From an uncultured Maritalea sp. (lineage in GTDB: Bacteria > Pseudomonadota > Alphaproteobacteria > Rhizobiales > Devosiaceae), in NCBI GenBank assembly GCA_913055925.1, contig CAJXLH010000035.1, forward strand, positions 1 to 13,959: 13,959 nt of DNA, read 5' to 3'. Below, piece after piece: positions 6,752 through 13,397 of the stretch. The translations under genes were made by a program, and so were the position numbers. Under the pieces are notes generated by a model. That model saw only the letters and a program-made list of their open reading frames with translations. It had not been told where the DNA came from and did no database searches. The stretch's first letter is position 1. Each line of letters starts with the position of its first letter.

Positions 6752-6894
6752 TAGATCGCGATGATGTTTGTTTCTATTGAGTCGAAAATGTCGTTCCGCG
6801 AGAACCAGCGCGCAGCGTACATTTAGTACGTGAGCACTGGAAGCGCAGTGGAACAGTATTTGCAGACCAATAGAAGCAAACAGGACGCGATCTA
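6752..6894. repeat. 143-bp imperfect palindromic (hairpin) element
   Basis: The whole stretch between dsbB and the HNH gene is one long imperfect inverted repeat centred on base 6823. The outer arms are TAGATCGCG (6752-6760) with CGCGATCTA (6886-6894), then TGTTTG with CAAACA, then TTCTATTG with CAATAGAA. Further in, GTTCC (6793-6797) pairs with GGAAC (6850-6854) and CCAG (6805-6808) with CTGG (6837-6840). The apex is CGTAC/GTACG around an ATTTA loop (6821-6825). TA sits at both ends. There is no T-tract and no coding frame of its own. It looks like a dispersed intergenic palindrome or a small non-autonomous element. The TAG stop of the HNH gene lies inside its right end. Confidence 0.8.
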
Positions 6895-7449
6895 GGGCTC
6901 CAACTCGATATCCCAATAAAGATAATCCATCCAACTCTCATGCAAATGGTTCGGCGGAAAACGACGTCCATTTGCCTGCAAATCAAAGGCGGAGGGCTGA
7001 TATGGTTTTTGCGCGGGGAACATATCGATGTCGCGCGGCATCTTGTTGGCTTTGCGCAAATTACAAGGCGAACAGGCCGCTACCACATTGTCCCATGTGG
7101 TCAAGCCACCTTTGGAACGTGGAATAACGTGATCAAATGTAAGATCGTGCTTTGAGCCGCAATATTGGCATTCAAAACCATCGCGCAAGAAAACGTTGAA
7201 ACGGGTGAAGGCCGGGTTGCTAGCCGGTTGAATATAGGACTTTAAACTCACCACACTTGGCAGCTTCATTTCAAAGCTGGGGCTTTTGATCACCCGATCA
7301 TATTCGGAGACAATATTTACCCGATCAAGGCAAACCGCTTTTATCGCGTCCTGCCACGACCATAAAGACAAAGGGTAATAACTCAGCGGACGATAATCCG
7401 CGTTTAACACAAGCGCCGGAAGAGCCTCGGGTGACACATGGATTGTCAC
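6892..7449 (-). CDS. HNH endonuclease family protein, stand-alone
   Basis: A 185-residue protein with a zinc-stabilised HNH nuclease core. C94-x-x-C97 (CQYC) and C126-x-x-C129 (CSPC) are the structural zinc ligands. The ββα-metal motif has D106-H107 (FDHVIPRSKGG), N121 (TTWDNVV) and N130 (CNLRK). The N-terminal 80 residues (LVLNADYRPLSYYPLSLWSW) form a conserved extension seen in a family of single-copy HNH proteins in many bacteria. No methyltransferase or specificity subunit is adjacent, so it does not look like a restriction system; its biological role is not established. GTG at 7449 is supported by AGGAGG (7460-7455) five bases upstream, the strongest ribosome-binding site in the window. 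It is preceded on the same strand by the carboxylesterase gene after a 116-base gap containing an inverted repeat. Its stop is inside the palindromic element. Confidence 0.9.
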   Translation of the reverse strand: MTIHVSPEALPALVLNADYRPLSYYPLSLWSWQDAIKAVCLDRVNIVSEYDRVIKSPSFEMKLPSVVSLKSYIQPASNPAFTRFNVFLRDGFECQYCGSKHDLTFDHVIPRSKGGLTTWDNVVAACSPCNLRKANKMPRDIDMFPAQKPYQPSAFDLQANGRRFPPNHLHESWMDYLYWDIELEP

Positions 7450-7479
7450 ACCTTCCTCCTTTGGTGAGAATCACTCCAC

Positions 7480-7549
7480 TAAATTCACGAGTATCATTGT
7501 GGCGCAAGATGTCAGCCGTGTGAAGGCTTGTTAACTATTTGTGAATTTA
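7480..7549. promoter_or_regulatory. Spaced inverted repeat upstream of the HNH gene
   Basis: TAAATTCAC (7480-7488) and GTGAATTTA (7541-7549) are perfect 9-base inverted copies separated by 52 bases in the region upstream of the HNH gene. They could be two operator half-sites or chance in AT-rich DNA. I could not place convincing -35/-10 boxes for the HNH gene. Confidence 0.3.
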
Positions 7550-7565
7550 AAGCGAAGCCGAAGCG

Positions 7566-8270
7566 CTAAACGCCCTCGCCAAATTCGTCTTTGGCCACGT
7601 CTTCACCCACACCTTTCGGGCTTAAAACGCGCGACAAAAATCCGGTGGCGAACTGCAATCCATCCATGGCGATCGAATGGCCGGTTTTTTGCGAAATATG
7701 GATCGACACATTGAGCCAATAATGTTCCAGCGCTTCTTTTGCTGTCAGGCTGCCCTCCACCGGCACCACCTCATCATCTTGGCCATGCACCAAACAAATT
7801 GGCGGCTTTGATTCAATCAAATCGCCAATATTTTCCAAATCGACCAATTTGCCGGAAAACCCAAGAATGCCGGCAAGCGGTTCTTCGAACTGAAGGCCGG
7901 TGTAAAGCGCCATCATTGCGCCTTGCGAGAAGCCACCAAGCACCACGTCACCAAGGGTGAGGCCTGCTTCTTCGGTCTTTTGCAGCACATAGTCGCGAAT
8001 AGCTGGATAAGCACTTTCAGCGCCTGCTTCATAATCGCCGTCGCCGCGTTCCAAATCGAGCGGAAACCATTCAAACCCAAACGGGTTCACACCACATGTG
8101 TGCGGCGCGTTTGGGGAAACAAAGCGAACGTCTGGAAACCCTTGTGCCCAAAACTCACCAAGCCCAATAAGGTCATTGCCATCCGAGCCATAACCATGCA
8201 GCAAGATCACCAACTTGCGTGGTGGATTGCCGTTTGCAGGTTCCAAAACTGGTCCAATTAGCTCGCTCAT
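7566..8270 (-). CDS. Phospholipase/carboxylesterase family alpha/beta hydrolase
   Basis: A cytoplasmic alpha/beta-hydrolase of 234 residues in the acyl-protein thioesterase-like esterase family (Abhydrolase_2). LLHGYGSDGNDLIGL (23-37) is the oxyanion-hole region. GGFSQGA (112-118) is the nucleophile elbow with S115. VHGQDDEVVP (161-170) carries the catalytic D166 and TGHSI the catalytic H198, so the triad is complete and properly spaced. Such enzymes cleave short- to medium-chain carboxylic or thioester substrates; the true substrate is unknown. No signal peptide is visible. ATG at 8270 is chosen: it overlaps the upstream glycosylase stop as ATGA and has AAGG nine bases before it. A longer in-frame start at 8351 would run 27 codons into the glycosylase gene. 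The overlap implies translational coupling. Confidence 0.93.
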   Translation of the reverse strand: MSELIGPVLEPANGNPPRKLVILLHGYGSDGNDLIGLGEFWAQGFPDVRFVSPNAPHTCGVNPFGFEWFPLDLERGDGDYEAGAESAYPAIRDYVLQKTEEAGLTLGDVVLGGFSQGAMMALYTGLQFEEPLAGILGFSGKLVDLENIGDLIESKPPICLVHGQDDEVVPVEGSLTAKEALEHYWLNVSIHISQKTGHSIAMDGLQFATGFLSRVLSPKGVGEDVAKDEFGEGV

Positions 8271-8920
8271 AACCCAATGCCTTCTTTGTCTTTCACCACC
8301 GCATAATAGCGCCACATCAGCCGCGCTGCCGCGCCGCGATAGGGCGACCATTTTTGCGTCAGTTTCATTGTTTCGCTGATGCTTGGTGTAGCATCATGGC
8401 CCATATGATGGGCAACAATTTTTCGCAATGCCAGATCACCTGCCGGGAAAATATCAGGATGTCCCACGCAAAATGACAAATAAACTTCTGCGGTCCAAGG
8501 CCCAACGCCCTTAATGGCCGTTAGTGCCTTCATCGCTTCAAAAAGTGGCGCCTTTTCGATCAAATCATAGCGTAGAGTTTTACCCTGCTCAGCATTTGCA
8601 ATCGCTCGGATCGTTGCAAATTTCGCTTCCGACAAACCGACGCCATCAAACGCTGATTTTTCAAATTCCAGAAAACGTTCCGCACTGATGGTGCCCAGCA
8701 AATCAGTAAAGCGCTGCCAAATGGCTGCGGCCGATTGCACGGATAATAGCTGTCCCACGATAATGCGTGAAAGTCCTTCAAAACCCGGCGTTGTTGCCCG
8801 CAACGGGACTTCTTTCACCCGTTTCCGCACGTCGCCAAGTGTTTCATCTTGATCGACCAGCGCGTCAAGCTGCGCCGCCAACACGTCTTCAGAGCGCAAT
8901 CTTTGTTCGAGCAAATGCAT
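8267..8920 (-). CDS. DNA-3-methyladenine glycosylase II (AlkA-like, HhH-GPD)
   Basis: A 217-residue base-excision-repair enzyme that removes alkylated purines such as 3-methyladenine. The helix-hairpin-helix is TAIKGVGPWTAE (134-145), and the catalytic aspartate follows in IFPAGDLALRK (D162), the expected 17-25 residues later. VGQLLSVQSAAAIW (55-68) matches the conserved helix near the active site of the family. The length fits the short alphaproteobacterial and yeast Mag1-like enzymes, which lack the N-terminal beta domain of E. coli AlkA. There are no four cysteines at the C-terminus, so an iron-sulfur Nth/MutY-type enzyme is excluded. ATG at 8920 starts it; the ribosome-binding site is weak (GAAAG). 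It is divergent from gluQ over about 42 bases and coupled by ATGA to the esterase. Confidence 0.93.
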   Translation of the reverse strand: MHLLEQRLRSEDVLAAQLDALVDQDETLGDVRKRVKEVPLRATTPGFEGLSRIIVGQLLSVQSAAAIWQRFTDLLGTISAERFLEFEKSAFDGVGLSEAKFATIRAIANAEQGKTLRYDLIEKAPLFEAMKALTAIKGVGPWTAEVYLSFCVGHPDIFPAGDLALRKIVAHHMGHDATPSISETMKLTQKWSPYRGAAARLMWRYYAVVKDKEGIGL

Positions 8921-8962
8921 TTTGTTTGTCTTTCAAGTCGCTTCATGTCAGTTACTGCCCGT

Positions 8963-9820
8963 ATGACACAATCCAATCAACCCATTTTTCGATTTGCCCC
9001 AAGCCCAAATGGCGAGCTGCACCTTGGCCATGCCTTTTCCGCGCTGTTGACGCAAAAGCTCGCCCGCCAAGAAGGGGCCAAACTTCTCTTAAGGCTTGAG
9101 GATATCGATACGGTACGCTGTACACCCGAAAACATTCAGCAAATGCTGGATGATTTAACTTGGCTTGGTTTTGATTGGGATGAAGATCCGATCTATCAAT
9201 CAACTAACTTTGACGCCTATCAACACGCGCTTGACCAGCTAAGGCTGATGGACTTGGTCTATCCGTGCATTTGCTCACGAAATGACATCAAGCAAAACGC
9301 CACAGGGGAAAAAGACCCTGACGGTGCGCCCCTTTACCCAGGGACTTGTCGCGATATGGACGACGAAACGCGCTTTCGTTTGTTTGACGAAGGCAAACCG
9401 TTTGCGTGGCGATTGGACATGCAAAAGGCCATTGAAAAAACAGGACCATTGACCTGGCAAGAGTTTGATGAAGACCTTGGCGAGGTTGAAACCATCGCAG
9501 CTGATCCGCTTCAATGGGGTGACGTGATTTTGGCCCGAAAATACACGCCGACATCATATCATTTGAGTGTGGTAGTGGACGATGCCGCGCAAGGCGTAAC
9601 GCATATCACGCGCGGCAAAGATCTATATTTCGCAACGGCGGTGCACCGCGTGCTGCAAAAGCTGCTTAAGCTGCCAGAACCGCAATATCTTCATCATGGC
9701 TTGATCCTTGATGATGAGGGCAAAAAACTCTCTAAATCGAAAAAATCGATCAGCCTCGCTGCCCTCAAGAAACGCGGCTGGACCGCGGATCAAATCCGCG
9801 ATCAGCTTGATTTGGACTAG
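8963..9820 (+). CDS. gluQ: Glutamyl-Q tRNA(Asp) synthetase
   Basis: A truncated class I synthetase paralogue (285 residues, no anticodon-binding domain) that activates glutamate and attaches it to the queuosine base at position 34 of tRNA-Asp. FRFAPSPNGELHLGHAFSAL (9-28) contains the HIGH signature (H20-L-G-H23). LRLEDID (43-49) follows, and KLSKS (255-259) is the KMSKS loop near the C-terminus. C102-x-C104 and Y125-x3-C129 match the zinc site described for E. coli YadB. The chain stops about 25 residues after KLSKS, which separates it from true GltX. ATG at 8963 gives the usual short lead before RFAPSP; ATG at 8945 would add six residues, and neither has a clear ribosome-binding site. It is convergent with the SDR gene, 17 bases apart, with no evident terminator. 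Confidence 0.94.
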   Translation: MTQSNQPIFRFAPSPNGELHLGHAFSALLTQKLARQEGAKLLLRLEDIDTVRCTPENIQQMLDDLTWLGFDWDEDPIYQSTNFDAYQHALDQLRLMDLVYPCICSRNDIKQNATGEKDPDGAPLYPGTCRDMDDETRFRLFDEGKPFAWRLDMQKAIEKTGPLTWQEFDEDLGEVETIAADPLQWGDVILARKYTPTSYHLSVVVDDAAQGVTHITRGKDLYFATAVHRVLQKLLKLPEPQYLHHGLILDDEGKKLSKSKKSISLAALKKRGWTADQIRDQLDLD

Positions 9821-9837
9821 GGTCAGTCCCCGAAGTC

Positions 9838-10812
9838 CTACACCGTTTTTGGCTGTTGCCCAGTTTGGCTTTGTACCGTGCGCTTCTCTTCAAGCATCGG
9901 CAGCACCGTTTCAGCCACCGCGCGGTCAATCGGCGTTCCAAATCCCGTGCCCAAAAGGGCATCAAGCTTCGGGTCCACCAATTTGTGCGGCTGTTGCCAC
10001 AAATAGCGCATTTTCAAAATTTCTCGCATCATCGGCTGAAAAAGCCCCAACACAGAAAAAAGCCACCATGGTACGCGACCAACCTTAAGCGGCGTCGGCA
10101 CGATTTTTTGAATTGAGGCCACCAACTCATTTCCGGACATGAAGTGTCCTGAGAAATGGAAGTTTTCAACTTGATCAAGCGCCTCGCGTTTGTCAGCAAC
10201 GCGCTCAAACACACGACCTAGATCCGGCAAATAAGCCCAGCTGTGTTTTGTGTCGCCATCGCAAGCCAGTGAGATTTTGCCTTTGTGCACGTTGTTGGCA
10301 ATCGCCAAATCGAACCAGCTACCCGTTGCTTCTGGACCGTAAAAGTCACCGGCCCGAACCATGAGAAGTTGGATATTTCCTTCCCCTGCTGCCGCCTTCA
10401 AATCTGCTTCCATGCGCATGCGGATCGCGCCTTTATCCGTTTCCGGCTTCTGCCGAAGGTCCGAGGTGAGCGTGTGATCGCTAGCAAGATAATTGTAAAT
10501 ATTCGCCGCAAATATCACCGTTTTGTTGGATCCCTTCAGCGCGTCAATAACCACCTTGTTTAGCCGCTCCGCTTCACCTTCCCATTGATCATATGGCAGG
10601 TTTAACGCGTGCACTACCACATCAGCCCCTTCAACAGCGCGCGTTACATCCTTCAGGTTAAACGCATCACCTTGGCGAAACTCAAAACCATCAAATGGCG
10701 CGCGATTTGAGCGGCCAAAGCCGATGACGTTCCACCCCTCATCGATAAATGCTTTTGCTGCAAACTGACCAATGCGACCATTGATGCCCAAAACTGAAAC
10801 TGTACCCTTCAT
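9838..10812 (-). CDS. Atypical NAD(P)-dependent SDR/epimerase-like protein
   Basis: A 324-residue protein with an extended-SDR Rossmann fold. The N-terminus VSVLGINGRIGQF carries the glycine motif G9-x-x-G12-x-x-G15. An acidic-polar loop (GDAFNLKD, 49-56) and GADVVVHALN (63-72) follow as in NAD-dependent epimerases. LLMVRAGDFYGPEATGSWFD matches the substrate-side segment of this family. The usual catalytic Tyr-x-x-x-Lys appears replaced: the equivalent stretch reads KGAIRMRMEADL, with K and R in those positions. It may therefore act without classical SDR chemistry or serve as a cofactor sensor, like NmrA-type proteins. ATG at 10812 has GGAGA a few bases upstream. It is divergent from the LysR gene, its probable regulator, with nested inverted repeats between. 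The substrate is not recognisable. Confidence 0.85.
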   Translation of the reverse strand: MKGTVSVLGINGRIGQFAAKAFIDEGWNVIGFGRSNRAPFDGFEFRQGDAFNLKDVTRAVEGADVVVHALNLPYDQWEGEAERLNKVVIDALKGSNKTVIFAANIYNYLASDHTLTSDLRQKPETDKGAIRMRMEADLKAAAGEGNIQLLMVRAGDFYGPEATGSWFDLAIANNVHKGKISLACDGDTKHSWAYLPDLGRVFERVADKREALDQVENFHFSGHFMSGNELVASIQKIVPTPLKVGRVPWWLFSVLGLFQPMMREILKMRYLWQQPHKLVDPKLDALLGTGFGTPIDRAVAETVLPMLEEKRTVQSQTGQQPKTV

Positions 10813-10870
10813 TTGAATTCTCCATATCTGAGGTTTTGTTCTTGACTGCCCTCAAGATATCCATTCAAAT
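10811..10870. promoter_or_regulatory. Nested inverted repeats in the divergent SDR/LysR promoter
   Basis: Three dyads lie within each other. ATTTGAAT (10811-10818) is inverse to ATTCAAAT (10863-10870). ATATCT-GAGG (10824-10833) is inverse to CCTCA-AGATAT (10850-10860) with one extra base. CTTGA (10841-10845) is inverse to TCAAG (10852-10856). Further ATTCAAA copies occur at 10905 and 10919. LysR-type regulators usually bind such partial dyads (T-N11-A), although the exact spacing here is not canonical. The outer left arm overlaps the SDR start codon. Confidence 0.5.
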
Positions 10871-10912
10871 TCACATGAAAATTGCCGAAAATCGCAAATG
10901 AGATATTCAAAT

Positions 10913-11821
10913 ATGAATGATTCAAACTCCACGATTGAACCTGACTGGTTTTTGTGGCGGTCGTTTCTTGCCGTTATGGATCATGGCTCTTTATCCGCAG
11001 CGGCGAGACAACTCGGTGCGTCGCAGCCCACCATTGGTCGTCACATTGAGGAACTTGAAACGGCCCTGAACGCGGTATTGTTTGACCGCACCGGACGCGG
11101 GCTAAAGCCAACCGCCATGGCGCACCAGCTTGTTGACCCTGTGCGGCAGGCAAAGTCCGCGCTCGCAGAGGCACAACTCGCGGTCACAGGCGCAACCCAA
11201 GTGCTTGAGGGTTCGGTCCGCATCACGGCGTCGCAGATTATCTCGCACCATATTTTACCCAAAATCCTCAAAAGAGCGCGGGCTGAATACCCCGCAATCT
11301 CCATAGAAATTGTGCCGTCGGACGCCGCCGAAAACCTTTTGCTGCGCGAAGCCGATATCGCCATACGTATGTTCCGCCCCGGCCAACTGGATGTGGTGGG
11401 CAAAAAGATAGGCGATGTGCCGCTTCATGCCTGTGCGCATGAAAGCTACTTGGCGAAAAACGGCACACCACAAAAGCCTGATGATCTTTATGAACACGAA
11501 ATCATTGGCCTTGATCGCCAAGACGACATTATCCGTGTCGCCAAAATGATCGGCTTTGCCCTCCAGCGCGATGATTTCAAGCTGCGCACTGACAGCCAAA
11601 CTTTAATTTGGGAGCTGGTGAAACAAGGGCTTGGCATCAGTTTCGCGCAAAAAAGCCTCATTGAGCAAACCGATGGCATGGTTCATATCGTACCGGACTT
11701 GAAAATTCCGCCTATGGAAATGTGGCTTGTGGCGCACCGCGAAGTTCACAAGGCAAAACGTATCCGCGTCATTTATGACCTGTTAGCCGAAGAGCTATCA
11801 GCCTATACTGCGCAAAACTAA
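10913..11821 (+). CDS. LysR-family transcriptional regulator
   Basis: A DNA-binding activator or repressor of about 302 residues. The N-terminal winged HTH is typical: FLAVMDHGSLSAAARQLGAS is followed by QPTIGRHIEELE and the wing residues LFDRTGRGLKPT. A linker helix (ALAEAQLAVTG) leads into a periplasmic-binding-protein-like effector domain, starting at GSVRITASQIISHHILPKIL and ending near IRVIYDLLAEELS. The phrase READIAIRMFRP is a usual LysR effector-domain segment. ATG at 10913 is preferred because homologues have a short lead before WFLWRSF and GAGA lies upstream; ATG at 10898 would add five residues. It is divergent from the SDR gene, which it probably controls along with itself through the repeats between them. 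The effector is unknown. The HIG1 gene follows after 16 bases. Confidence 0.93.
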   Translation: MNDSNSTIEPDWFLWRSFLAVMDHGSLSAAARQLGASQPTIGRHIEELETALNAVLFDRTGRGLKPTAMAHQLVDPVRQAKSALAEAQLAVTGATQVLEGSVRITASQIISHHILPKILKRARAEYPAISIEIVPSDAAENLLLREADIAIRMFRPGQLDVVGKKIGDVPLHACAHESYLAKNGTPQKPDDLYEHEIIGLDRQDDIIRVAKMIGFALQRDDFKLRTDSQTLIWELVKQGLGISFAQKSLIEQTDGMVHIVPDLKIPPMEMWLVAHREVHKAKRIRVIYDLLAEELSAYTAQN

Positions 11822-11837
11822 ATCAACGAGTCATCCA

Positions 11838-12032
11838 ATGGACCAAACTGTCAATATTCTCATTTTCGTTGCGCTTGGCGCGGTTACGCTGATCCTCTTC
11901 GCGGGTCTTTTCAACATGTTCCGTGGTGGATCTCCCAATCTATCGCAAAAGCTGATGCGCGCCCGCGTGGTTGCCCAGTTGATCGCGATTATTCTTTTGA
12001 TGAGCGCTCTTTTCTTTTTTTCTCCAAAGTAA
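11838..12032 (+). CDS. HIG1-domain twin transmembrane protein
   Basis: A 64-residue inner-membrane protein with two helices (about 6-28 and 44-61) joined by a short polar loop. The loop and second helix start contain QKLMRARVVAQ (37-47), which fits the Q-x3-R-x-R-x3-Q signature of the HIG1 (hypoxia-induced gene 1) family. HIG1 proteins in mitochondria (Rcf1, HIGD) assist cytochrome c oxidase assembly and supercomplexes; alphaproteobacteria carry short versions such as this, presumably linked to aerobic respiration. ATG at 11838 has only a weak ribosome-binding site. The cobalamin adenosyltransferase begins 10 bases after its stop; as far as I know this pair is commonly adjacent in related genomes. 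Family call good, function inferred. Confidence 0.85.
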   Translation: MDQTVNILIFVALGAVTLILFAGLFNMFRGGSPNLSQKLMRARVVAQLIAIILLMSALFFFSPK

Positions 12033-12042
12033 ATTCTGACAC

Positions 12043-12621
12043 ATGGTCAAACTCAATAAAATCTACACCCGCACTGGTGATGACGGGACCACAGGCTTGG
12101 TTTCCGGCCCACGCCGTTCCAAAGCTGACATTCGCGTTGAAGCTTATGGAACCGTTGATGAAGCAAACTCCACAATCGGCCTTGTTCGCTTGCACGCCAG
12201 CGATGACCAAAAAATCGATGCTGTACTTGCCCGCATCCAAAATGACCTTTTTGACGTTGGCTCAGATTTCGCGACACCAGGTCCCGATGACGAACTGAGT
12301 TATGAACCCTTGCGTGCCAGCCAATCCCAAGTTGACTGGCTTGAAACGACAATTGATGCGTTCAACGAACATCTTGAACCACTGAAAAGTTTCACCCTCC
12401 CCGGCGGTAGCGCTTTGTCCGCGCACCTGCATCTCGCCCGCACAGTTGTGCGGCGTGCAGAACGATGCGGCGTCGCACTGATGGCCGACGAGCCCGATAC
12501 AAACCCGATTGCCGTAAAATATCTCAATCGACTTTCGGATTTGCTGTTCGTTCTTTCTCGTGTCACTAATGACAACGGAGAAAAAGACGTGCTTTGGCAG
12601 CCCGGTCAATTCCGCGAATAG
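12043..12621 (+). CDS. Cob(I)alamin adenosyltransferase, PduO/MMAB type
   Basis: A 192-residue trimeric enzyme that transfers the adenosyl group of ATP to Co(I) corrinoids, making coenzyme B12. The N-terminal ATP-binding segment YTRTGDDGTTGL (8-19) is diagnostic, followed by VEAYGTVDEANSTIGL (32-47) with the conserved D39-E40. The mid-region motif LPGGSALSAHLHLARTVVRR and the following AERCGV are the second signature of this family. KYLNRLSDLLFVLSR near the C-terminus completes the five-helix bundle. It is unrelated in sequence to CobA/BtuR-type transferases. ATG at 12043 follows the HIG1 stop by 10 bases with no strong ribosome-binding site, so it is probably translated from a shared transcript. 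The product feeds B12-dependent enzymes such as methylmalonyl-CoA mutase, none of which is in the window. Confidence 0.94.
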   Translation: MVKLNKIYTRTGDDGTTGLVSGPRRSKADIRVEAYGTVDEANSTIGLVRLHASDDQKIDAVLARIQNDLFDVGSDFATPGPDDELSYEPLRASQSQVDWLETTIDAFNEHLEPLKSFTLPGGSALSAHLHLARTVVRRAERCGVALMADEPDTNPIAVKYLNRLSDLLFVLSRVTNDNGEKDVLWQPGQFRE

Positions 12622-12626
12622 ATTAC

Positions 12627-12670
12627 CTCCCGCAATTGGCGGGGGTGCCGGGGAAGGCCCTAGAAGGGCC
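12627..12670. other. GC-rich double hairpin between adenosyltransferase and rhomboid genes
   Basis: Two adjacent stem-loops lie in the 81-base gap. CTCCCGC (12627-12633) pairs with GCGGGGG (12639-12645), with one T-G wobble, around AATTG. GGCCCT (12656-12661) pairs perfectly with AGGGCC (12665-12670) around AGA. No T-tract follows either stem, so a simple intrinsic terminator is unlikely. A processing or attenuation structure, or the remnant of a dispersed palindromic repeat, would fit. Confidence 0.5.
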
Positions 12671-12702
12671 GACGGCGGCAAAATAAAATGGGGATTTGAG
12701 AC

Positions 12703-13383
12703 TTGTTTATTCCTTTATACGATCAAAACCCCAAAGTTTATGTCGAGCGGCCATGGGTCAACCAGTCGCTTATCGTCATCAATCTGATTGTCTTTGCCAT
12801 CCAATATGTACTGCCGGTCGCTGCCGAGAATTTTGTTCTGGTGGTAATGGCTGTTGTACCCGGTTGGCTCGGCGACCCGATGATAGATCAGGTGCCGTTT
12901 CTACCCGATCAAACCACCCTCGTCACATACGCTTTTCTCCATGCAGACTGGATGCATGTTCTCTCAAACATGCTGTTCTTGTTCGTCTTTGGCGACAATA
13001 TCGAAGATGCCATGGGGCATATTCGATATCTTATTTTTTATCTTTGTTGCGCCGCTGCGGGTGGCTTTGCGCATATGCTTGCTGACCCAGCCAGCACAGT
13101 ACCCCTGGTCGGTGCGTCCGGTGCGGTCGCCGGTGTGATCGCGGCCTATATTTTGCTATACCCCAAGGTGCGGGTCTTTGTGTTGATGCGCATTATCGTG
13201 CCACTACCGATCCCCATTCCAGCGCTTTACGTTTTGGGCCTTTGGGTGGCGTTACAGATCTTTTTTGTGATGTTCCCAGACGATGGTTCGGTTGCGTGGT
13301 GGGCACATATTGGCGGTCTGATTGCAGGCGCAACGTTGGTCTTTTTCATGAAACGATCAAACGTTATGATGTTCGGGCGCTAA
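12703..13383 (+). CDS. Rhomboid-family intramembrane serine protease
   Basis: A six-helix inner-membrane protease of 226 residues that cuts transmembrane substrates within the bilayer. The catalytic dyad is visible: S139 in VGASGAVAGV and H202 in WWAHIGG. H85 and N89 (HVLSNMLFLFVFGDNIEDAM), in the second helix, match the oxyanion-stabilising residues of E. coli GlpG. The start MFIPLYDQNP followed by PWVNQSLIVINLIVF is typical of alphaproteobacterial rhomboids and supports the TTG at 12703, which has GGGGA 8 bases upstream. The nearby ATG at 12688 is out of frame and stops after three codons. There is no extra soluble domain. Its physiological substrate is unknown. Its TAA shares CTAA with the TetR gene on the other strand. 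Confidence 0.94.
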   Translation: MFIPLYDQNPKVYVERPWVNQSLIVINLIVFAIQYVLPVAAENFVLVVMAVVPGWLGDPMIDQVPFLPDQTTLVTYAFLHADWMHVLSNMLFLFVFGDNIEDAMGHIRYLIFYLCCAAAGGFAHMLADPASTVPLVGASGAVAGVIAAYILLYPKVRVFVLMRIIVPLPIPIPALYVLGLWVALQIFFVMFPDDGSVAWWAHIGGLIAGATLVFFMKRSNVMMFGR

Positions 13384-13397
13384 CCCAAAAGCGCCCG
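13374..13397. other. Hairpin over the overlapping rhomboid/TetR stop codons
   Basis: CGGGCGC (13374-13380) and GCGCCCG (13391-13397) form a perfect 7-base stem around a 10-base loop that holds the rhomboid stop. No T-tract is present on either strand. It could act as a weak bidirectional barrier between the convergent genes, but most of it is coding sequence and may be coincidental. Confidence 0.3.

Noticed and set aside
6692..6986. Minus-strand open frames across the palindromic element and the end of the HNH gene
   Set aside because: They only read through the inverted repeat, overlap the HNH frame, and show no domain or ribosome-binding site.
7525..7552. CtrA-type binding site in the AT-rich region upstream of the HNH gene
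   Set aside because: Two TTAA words occur, but the spacing is not the 7 bases of the CtrA consensus.
7541..7570. Terminator after the carboxylesterase gene
   Set aside because: AGCG/CGCT gives only a 4-bp stem with a large loop and no proper T-tract; too weak to report.
8271..8351. Longer start for the carboxylesterase at 8351
   Set aside because: It would run 27 codons inside the glycosylase gene. The family's N-terminus fits ATG at 8270, which overlaps the upstream stop as ATGA.
8849..8962. Longer start for glutamyl-Q tRNA(Asp) synthetase at 8849
   Set aside because: It would extend into the divergent glycosylase gene and place 38 extra residues ahead of the RFAPSP segment, which is near the N-terminus in the family.
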